The translations under genes and the position numbers were made by a program. Below, piece by piece: positions 1-4,128 of a DNA stretch of 5,062 nucleotides. The stretch is from positions 1 to 5,062 of the forward strand of contig CABSMN010000115.1 of assembly GCA_902478765.1 (NCBI GenBank), in the 5' to 3' direction. Numbering within the stretch: position 1 is the stretch's first letter; every line of letters begins with the position of its first letter. The notes beneath the pieces are model-generated. The model had not been told where the DNA came from. It was given only the letters and a program-made list of their open reading frames with translations, and made no database searches. This DNA is from an uncultured Collinsella sp. (GTDB lineage Bacteria > Actinomycetota > Coriobacteriia > Coriobacteriales > Coriobacteriaceae).

Positions 1-20
1 GTGGAGCCGCGCTCCATTTT
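1..20 (+). terminator. Small hairpin with T-tract at left edge
   Basis: TGGAGC (2-7) pairs perfectly with GCTCCA (11-16) around a three-base CGC loop, followed by TTTT at 17-20. This fits a short intrinsic terminator for a plus-strand gene lying left of the window. It also sits directly after the stop of the minus-strand regulator and has AAAA on the far side, so it could end transcription from both directions. The stem is short and the T-tract is only four bases, and the sequence before position 1 is not visible. Confidence 0.4.
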
Positions 21-25
21 GCTCG

Positions 26-682
26 TTAGCCCTCCTTGCGGACTTTTTGCAGGTAGCGGTACACGCTGGGCTCCGAGATGCCCAACGCGGTGGCAGCGCA
101 GGCCACGGCGCCCTTGAGCATGAACACCCCGTTGCCGTTGAGGTGGCGAATGACGTCCACGCGGTCGCTCTGACCAAGCGACGCTACATCCAGCCCGCGC
201 GCGCTCAGCAACTCGGCAATGCTGCGGTCGATGAGCTCCTGGGTGGACTCCGAAAGGCTTTCGACCTCGATAGGGGCGGGCTCCGTGCGCGTCGGCGCTG
301 CGTCGAAGCACGCCATGAGCTGCTGCGCCATGGCGTTTATGGAGCGTACGGTCGAGAGGTCGGTGTTGACGCAGAGCATACCGACGATCTCGTCATCCTC
401 GCGGATAAAGAACGTCGCGGACTCCAGCGTCTTGCCTCCGGCGCCGCGGCCCTCGTAGCCCGTAATAAACGGCAGGTCGCGATACTTGGGGTCGTGCATG
501 ATCTTGAGCGCCAGATCGGTGGCGGGACCGCCGACCTTACGGCCGCTCACAATGCCGTTGCGAATATCGACGATGGCGTGGTCGGGATCCGAGAAATCGT
601 GCAGCACGATCTCGCTGTTCTTACCGAGTATCTGCTCCAGGAAATCGACCATCGGCAAAAAGCGGCGTACGGTCTCGTTCAC
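26..682 (-). CDS. YheO/DauR-like transcriptional regulator (PAS-like + HTH)
   Basis: Predicted cytoplasmic DNA-binding regulator of 218 residues. Residues about 5-120 resemble the YheO-like PAS sensor domain: an opening helix (FLPMVDFLEQILG), then SEIVLHDFSD, the G-rich stretch GYEGRGAGGKTLESATFFI and the strand IVGMLCVNTD. After a variable Pro/Glu-rich linker (about 128-145), residues about 145-215 form the C-terminal HTH; GAVACAATALGISEPSVYRYLQKVRK reads as the helix-turn-helix. Length and order match the family that includes E. coli YheO and DauR, the D-arginine regulator. The start is the GTG at 682-680, because AAAGGAG lies six bases upstream and the family's conserved N-terminus begins there; an in-frame ATG as far out as 823 would add an unlike leader. 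It is divergent from the permease operon, so it is the likely local regulator. The ligand is unknown. The family call is strong; the target is inference. Confidence 0.9.
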   Translation of the reverse strand: MNETVRRFLPMVDFLEQILGKNSEIVLHDFSDPDHAIVDIRNGIVSGRKVGGPATDLALKIMHDPKYRDLPFITGYEGRGAGGKTLESATFFIREDDEIVGMLCVNTDLSTVRSINAMAQQLMACFDAAPTRTEPAPIEVESLSESTQELIDRSIAELLSARGLDVASLGQSDRVDVIRHLNGNGVFMLKGAVACAATALGISEPSVYRYLQKVRKEG

Positions 683-688
683 GGGCAA

Positions 689-695
689 CTCCTTT
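689..695 (-). promoter_or_regulatory. Ribosome binding site deciding the regulator's GTG start
   Basis: On the minus strand AAAGGAG ends six bases before the GTG at 682-680. No in-frame ATG farther upstream has a comparable site, so this fixes the start codon. Confidence 0.8.
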
Positions 696-815
696 GGGTG
701 AAATCGGAAATGTTCATAACAATTTTTTCTCATGGTAACACGGTGTCTATTGACTCGCATATTCGCAGGTACATTGCGTAATACAGACGAGCGGTAGGAT
801 TTTGGCGGTAAACGG

Positions 816-845
816 TTGACCAAAAGAAAAGTTAGATGTTATTTT
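816..845 (+). promoter_or_regulatory. Possible distal sigma70-like promoter
   Basis: TTGACC (816-821) and TATTTT (840-845) are separated by 18 bases. If used, it would give a 5' leader of about 180 bases ahead of the permease. It is weaker as a call than the promoter at 919-947, because AT-rich DNA yields such matches by chance. Confidence 0.3.
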
Positions 846-918
846 GACCGGACACTTTCCTGACCTGCGGAAATGCATTGTCTCAGCTTAAGAATAGTCT
901 GATAACAAAAAATTATTA

Positions 919-947
919 TTGAGAATGAGAATCATCTTTAATACGAT
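919..947 (+). promoter_or_regulatory. Likely sigma70-type promoter of the permease operon
   Basis: TTGAGA (919-924; five of six to TTGACA) is followed after exactly 17 bases by TACGAT (942-947; four of six to TATAAT). Transcription would begin near 953-955, leaving a leader of about 80 bases before the ATG at 1035. This also argues against the in-frame ATG at 948 being the permease start. It is overlapped by the Fur-like box. Confidence 0.55.
921..939 (+). promoter_or_regulatory. Fur-box-like operator overlapping the promoter
   Basis: The 19 bases beginning GAGAATGAGAATCAT match 14 of 19 positions of the classical Fur box (GATAATGATAATCATTATC), with two tandem GAGAAT hexamers followed by the inverted-sense CATCTT. 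The site covers the end of the -35 hexamer and most of the spacer, the usual place for a repressor. Whether this organism's Fur or DtxR-type protein recognises it is not known; the match is by eye. Confidence 0.4.
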
Positions 948-1018
948 ATGCAACGAAGGCACAACCTCAACCCCGCACTGCGTCACAATAGAGCGTTAGA
1001 TGCGAAAACAACTACTTC

Positions 1019-1030
1019 GAGGATTGGTGG
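1019..1030 (+). promoter_or_regulatory. Ribosome binding site region of the permease
   Basis: GAGGA (1019-1023) lies 11 bases, and GGTGG (1026-1030) four bases, before the ATG at 1035. Neither is ideal, but together they support 1035 over the ATG at 948, which has no purine-rich site before it. Confidence 0.5.
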
Positions 1031-1034
1031 TCAA

Positions 1035-2429
1035 ATGACCCAGGAGACGGTTACGAACGGCACTGAAGCCCTGTTCACTCGTGAAGGCATGCCTCCCGTT
1101 AAGGAAATGATCCCGTGTGCCCTTCAGCACGTACTGGCATCGTTTGCCGGCATCATTACCCCGGCGGTCATCATGGCTGGCGTCTACGGCTTTAATAGCC
1201 AGCAGAGCACCGACATCATCCAGGTCGCGCTCATTCTTTCGGCGATCGATACGGCCCTTCAGGCCTTCGCTCCCTTCCGTCGCATCGGCGGCGGCCTGCC
1301 CATCGTCATGGGCGTTTCGTTCGCGTTCCTGCCGGCCCTGCAGGCTATGGGTGCCTCGGGCTTTAGCTTTGGTGCACTGCTGGGCGGCGAGATTGTCGGC
1401 GGTGCCGTCGCGGTCCTCTTTGGTCTGGCCTACAGCAAGATTAAGTGGCTGTTCCCGCCCGTCGTGACCGGTACGGTCATCTTCTCCATTGGCGTCTCTC
1501 TCTATCCCACGGCCGTCAAGTACATGGCCGGCGGCATGGGCACGCCGCTGTGGGGCACCCCGCAGGCCTGGTGCGTCGCTCTTATCACCTTCGCCGTGGT
1601 CTTTGCGCTCGCCAACTTTGGCAAGGGCACGCTCAAGCTGGGATCCGTGTTCTTTGGCATGATCGTTGGCATGATCGTCTCCATCCCCTTTGGCATGATC
1701 GACTTCTCAAGCGTCGCCACCGCTCAGGTCTTCGCCCTTCCCAAGCTCATGCCCTATGCGCTCGAGTTTGATCCCGAGGTCTGCATTACCCTCGCCGTCG
1801 TGTTCCCCATGGTTGCCATTCAGGTTATCGGCGACGTCTCCGCCGCCTGCCTGGGCTCCATCGACCGTATGCCCACCGAGCGCGAGCTCTCCGGCGCTAT
1901 CGTGTCCCAGGGCCTCACCTCTATGGTCGGCGGCCTGCTGGGCGGTCTTCCTACCAGCGCCCTTGGCCAGAACGTGGGCATCATCTGCTCCAACAAGGTC
2001 GTCAACAAGTGGGTCTTTGTGATCATCGCGGCCGTCTTTGCCATCGCCGGTCTGTTCCCGCAGCTCTCTGCCGTCCTTTCCGCTATCCCGCAGCCCGTCA
2101 TCGGCGGCGCGACCGTCGGCGTCTTTGGCACCATCACCATGAACGGCGTGCGCATGTTCACCCGCGAGGGCCTCACGCAGCGCACTACCACCATCGTCGG
2201 TACCTCCGTCGTCTTTGGCCTGGGTATCTGGATGGCCAGCGGTTGCCTTGCCGGCGAGGGTATGCCCGCCTGGGTATCCACCGTCATCGGCTCCAATGCC
2301 GTAACCCCCACCGCCATTATGGCCATTGTCCTTAACCTGATCCTTCCGCAGACGCCGGTCGTGGCTCAGCACATCGATGCTGCCAAGGACGCTGCCGTGG
2401 ATCTGGTCTTGCCCGAGAGCAAGAAGTAA
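1035..2429 (+). CDS. NCS2 family nucleobase (xanthine/uracil-type) permease
   Basis: Inner-membrane carrier of 464 residues, the usual length for nucleobase:cation symporter-2 proteins, with many hydrophobic segments consistent with the 14-helix UraA/XanQ fold. Family landmarks: QH at 31-32 in TM1 (the XanQ His31 position), RRIGGGLPIVMGVSFAF (82-98), the PPVVTGTVI stretch near 141-149, and the TM10 signature QN-x-G at 312-315. The start at 1035 gives the normal family N-terminus (charged tail, then PVKEMIPCALQHVLASFAG). Unusual: the TM8 residue matching UraA Glu241 / XanQ Glu272 is Gln263, and the TM9 residue matching XanQ Asp304 is Gln292. Its place ahead of ssnA and ygfK suggests a purine substrate such as xanthine or urate, but substrate cannot be read from sequence, and the two Gln residues make direct transfer from XanQ unsafe. 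Likely first gene of the operon, under the promoter near 919-947. Confidence 0.93.
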   Translation: MTQETVTNGTEALFTREGMPPVKEMIPCALQHVLASFAGIITPAVIMAGVYGFNSQQSTDIIQVALILSAIDTALQAFAPFRRIGGGLPIVMGVSFAFLPALQAMGASGFSFGALLGGEIVGGAVAVLFGLAYSKIKWLFPPVVTGTVIFSIGVSLYPTAVKYMAGGMGTPLWGTPQAWCVALITFAVVFALANFGKGTLKLGSVFFGMIVGMIVSIPFGMIDFSSVATAQVFALPKLMPYALEFDPEVCITLAVVFPMVAIQVIGDVSAACLGSIDRMPTERELSGAIVSQGLTSMVGGLLGGLPTSALGQNVGIICSNKVVNKWVFVIIAAVFAIAGLFPQLSAVLSAIPQPVIGGATVGVFGTITMNGVRMFTREGLTQRTTTIVGTSVVFGLGIWMASGCLAGEGMPAWVSTVIGSNAVTPTAIMAIVLNLILPQTPVVAQHIDAAKDAAVDLVLPESKK

Positions 2430-2445
2430 CCAATTCGGTGCTATT

Positions 2446-2477
2446 CGTCGGCGGGCGCATCGCCTCGTCCGCCGACG
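2446..2477 (+). other. Nine-base-pair hairpin after the permease stop
   Basis: CGTCGGCGG (2446-2454) pairs perfectly with CCGCCGACG (2469-2477); the 14-base loop contains a further GCG/CGC pairing. It starts 16 bases after the stop codon. There is no T-tract, so it is not a classical intrinsic terminator; it may protect or process the 3' end of the permease message, or act as a T-less terminator. Confidence 0.5.
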
Positions 2478-2478
2478 T

Positions 2479-2620
2479 CATGCGGCGCCAAGCCGCACTT
2501 CAAAGGGTTTGTCCCTTTGGTGAAGCGTTGACGGGAGAGGGCCCGTTTCCGGTGTAGGCCGGCGCTTCGCACTCCGCCATGTCAGAGGTGTCAAACCCCG
2601 CCCCTGATGTTGAAGGGAGC
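2479..2620 (+). promoter_or_regulatory. Highly structured ssnA leader, candidate cis-regulatory RNA
   Basis: Paired elements in order: TGCGGC/GCCGCA (2481-2486 with 2492-2497); CAAAGGG/CCCTTTG (2501-2507 with 2513-2519); then, directly abutting, a three-way junction closed by GTGAAGCG/CGCTTCGC (2520-2527 with 2563-2570, one T-G wobble), holding ACGGG/CCCGT (2531-2535 with 2542-2546) and CCGG/CCGG (2549-2552 with 2559-2562). A weaker helix pairs TCAG (2582-2585) with CTGA (2604-2607). TCCCTT (2512-2517) can instead pair with AAGGGA of the ssnA ribosome binding site. I do not recognise a known riboswitch class; all pairings were found by eye, and GC-rich DNA gives some hairpins by chance. Confidence 0.4.
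2613..2619 (+). promoter_or_regulatory. Ribosome binding site deciding the ssnA start
   Basis: AAGGGAG lies five bases before the ATG at 2625. The in-frame ATG at 2607 lies before this site and has none of its own, so 2625 is chosen. Confidence 0.8.
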
Positions 2621-2624
2621 ATTC

Positions 2625-3980
2625 ATGCTTCTGGTCGCTAACGGTTCCGTTTTTACCCGCAACGCTCAGACCCCGTTCATTCCCAACGGCGCGGTCGCCA
2701 TTGACGGAGATACGATCGTCGAAGTAGGCCCCGAGTGCGAGCTCAAGGCCAAGTACCCGGATGCCGAGTACGTCGACGCCCAGGGCAACCTCATCATGCC
2801 CGGACTCATCAACTGCCACACCCACATCTACTCGGGTCTGGCCCGCGGCCTTGCCATTAAGGGCTGCAACCCCACCAACTTCCTGGAGAATCTTGAGCAG
2901 CAGTGGTGGAAGATCGACGACAACCTGACGCTCGACGGCACCAAGGCCAGCGCCTATGCCACGATTCTTGACTCCATCCGCGATGGCGTCACCACGATCT
3001 TCGATCACCACGCGAGCTTCTGCGAGATCCCGGGAAGCCTCTTTACCATTAAGGACGCCGCTCAGGAGCTGGGCATGCGGTCGTGCCTGTGCTACGAGGT
3101 CTCCGACCGCCGTGGCCAGGAAAAATGCGACCAGGCCATTGCCGAGAACGCCGAGTTTGCCCAGTGGGCCGCCAAGGAGCGTCGCGATAACGACAACCAC
3201 ATGATCGCCGCCATGTTTGGCGGTCACGCCACCTTTACGCTGTCGGACGAGACCATGGATAAGATGGCCGAGGCCAACAACGGCCTGACCGGCTTCCACA
3301 TCCATGTGTGCGAGGGCATGAACGACGTGTGGGACTCCCGCCTCAACCGCGGTGGCATCAGCCCCGTCGAGCGCCTGCTGCAGCACAACCTGCTGGGTCC
3401 CGACACCATGCTCGGCCACTGCATCCACGTGACGCCCGCCGAGATGGATATCGTCAAGGAGTCCGGCACCTGGCTGGTCAACAACCCCGAATCCAATATG
3501 GGCAACGCCGTGGGCTGCGCTCCCGTGCTCGAGTTCTTCCGCCGCGGCATCCCCGTGTGCATGGGCACCGACGCCTACACCCACGATATGCTCGAGAGCC
3601 TCAAGGTCTTCCTGATCATTCAGCGCCACAACGCCGCCATGCCCAACGTGGGCTGGTGCGAGGCCATGACCATGCTGTTCGAGAACAACGCCAAGATGGC
3701 GAGCAAGTACTTCGATCGCAAGCTCGGCGTGCTCGAGGCCGGCGCTGCCGCCGACGTCATCGTCATGGACTACAAGCCCTTTACGCCGCTGAGCGAGGAG
3801 AATATCGACGGCCACATGCTCTTTGGCATGATGGGCAAAAACTGCCGCACTACCATCATCAACGGCCGCGTCCTGTACAAGGATCGCGAGTTCGTTGGCA
3901 TTGATGAGGACAAGATCAACGCGTGGACCATGGCCGAGTCCAAGAAGCTCTGGAGCACGCTCAACGATCGCACCTACTAA
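2625..3980 (+). CDS. ssnA: SsnA-type amidohydrolase (purine-degradation / Se-metabolism cluster)
   Basis: Cytoplasmic metal-dependent hydrolase of 451 residues in the amidohydrolase superfamily, ATZ/TRZ-guanine deaminase branch. Visible active-site set: H-x-H at His65/His67 in MPGLINCHTHIYSG, a His128/His129 pair in FDHHAS, His227 with Glu230 in HIHVCE, His265 in MLGHCIH and Asp316 in MGTDAY. These are the expected metal ligands and acid/base residues, so the enzyme should be active. WWKID, DHHAS, GSL and the closing LEAGAAADVIVMDY and NGRVLYKDREF match E. coli SsnA as I remember it. Residues 1-55 and about 370-425 form the small beta-sandwich part. Comparative and genetic work on gut anaerobes places ssnA with ygfK and hydantoinase-like genes in anaerobic purine/urate breakdown; its exact substrate here is inferred as a purine-derived ring or C-N bond. 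It follows the permease by 195 bases and precedes ygfK by 148, all in one direction. Confidence 0.93.
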   Translation: MLLVANGSVFTRNAQTPFIPNGAVAIDGDTIVEVGPECELKAKYPDAEYVDAQGNLIMPGLINCHTHIYSGLARGLAIKGCNPTNFLENLEQQWWKIDDNLTLDGTKASAYATILDSIRDGVTTIFDHHASFCEIPGSLFTIKDAAQELGMRSCLCYEVSDRRGQEKCDQAIAENAEFAQWAAKERRDNDNHMIAAMFGGHATFTLSDETMDKMAEANNGLTGFHIHVCEGMNDVWDSRLNRGGISPVERLLQHNLLGPDTMLGHCIHVTPAEMDIVKESGTWLVNNPESNMGNAVGCAPVLEFFRRGIPVCMGTDAYTHDMLESLKVFLIIQRHNAAMPNVGWCEAMTMLFENNAKMASKYFDRKLGVLEAGAAADVIVMDYKPFTPLSEENIDGHMLFGMMGKNCRTTIINGRVLYKDREFVGIDEDKINAWTMAESKKLWSTLNDRTY

Positions 3981-4114
3981 TTACAAGTAGATTCGCGCGC
4001 GTCGGATGTTTCGCCGCATCCGACGCGCGTATAGGCGACCTCCGCGGGGTCGCCGGCGCTGTGCTAGCGCTACACCGTATTTGCGCCCGCCGCGCGGTCT
4101 CGCCGGGCGTTACA
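3981..4114 (+). other. Hairpin-paved ssnA-ygfK spacer
   Basis: Almost the whole 148-base gap can pair locally. A perfect 13-base-pair stem joins 3996-4008 with 4017-4029 around an eight-base loop. GGCGACC/GGTCGCC joins 4034-4040 with 4048-4054. GCGCT/AGCGC joins 4056-4060 with 4066-4070. CGCCCG/CGGGCG joins 4084-4089 with 4104-4109. None has a T-tract on either strand, so classical termination is unlikely. Message stabilisation, cleavage, or leader control of ygfK are possible roles. Confidence 0.5.
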
Positions 4115-4122
4115 GAGAGGAG
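4115..4122 (+). promoter_or_regulatory. Strong ribosome binding site of ygfK
   Basis: GAGAGGAG contains AGGAG (4118-4122) six bases before the ATG at 4129, close to the ideal spacing. It confirms the start that also gives the conserved N-terminus MSDIMRPIPF. Confidence 0.85.
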
Positions 4123-4128
4123 CTCACT

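Larger units (their letters stand above)
683..1034. other. Divergent AT-rich intergenic region between regulator and permease
   Basis: This 352-base gap is far richer in A and T than the flanking genes, especially 700-960. It contains the plus-strand promoter and Fur-like box described separately, a second possible promoter at 816-845, and three TGACC-type hexamers (816-821, 844-849, 860-865). GCGGTA also occurs twice (791-796 and 805-810). I could not place a convincing minus-strand promoter for the regulator. I see no small gene here: the open frame from 948 into the permease lacks a ribosome binding site and begins inside or just after the -10 element. Confidence 0.75.

Noticed and set aside
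47..781. Long open frame on the plus strand opposite the regulator
   Set aside because: It is a shadow of the minus-strand gene; its composition (many Arg, Ala, His and Val) is typical of antisense GC-rich codons and no domain is visible.
683..823. Longer minus-strand start for the regulator (ATG at 823 or internal ATGs)
   Set aside because: The added residues are unlike the YheO family and lie in AT-rich promoter-type DNA, while the GTG at 682-680 has AAAGGAG at ideal spacing.
948..1034. In-frame N-terminal extension of the permease from the ATG at 948
   Set aside because: It has no ribosome binding site, its ATG overlaps the likely promoter edge, its 29 residues are polar and unlike NCS2 proteins, and codon use is AT-rich. 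The ATG at 1035 fits the family start.
1707..2372. 221-codon minus-strand open frame opposite the permease
   Set aside because: The product is a Gly/Asp/Ala-rich shadow of membrane-helix codons with no plausible fold.
2520..2570. Classical guanine/adenine (purine) riboswitch
   Set aside because: It is a three-way junction, but the conserved junction and kissing-loop sequences of that class are absent and the two arm loops are not complementary.
2607..2624. Upstream ATG adding six residues to SsnA
   Set aside because: It precedes the ribosome binding site at 2613-2619; the ATG at 2625 is correctly spaced from it.
2478..3815. 445-codon minus-strand open frame opposite ssnA
   Set aside because: SsnA is fully conserved on the plus strand with all active-site residues; the antisense product is low-complexity Gly/Val/Ala/His and has no ribosome binding site of note.
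3996..4029. Intrinsic terminator between ssnA and ygfK
   Set aside because: The stem is strong, but neither side carries a T-tract, and ygfK follows closely without an evident promoter of its own.
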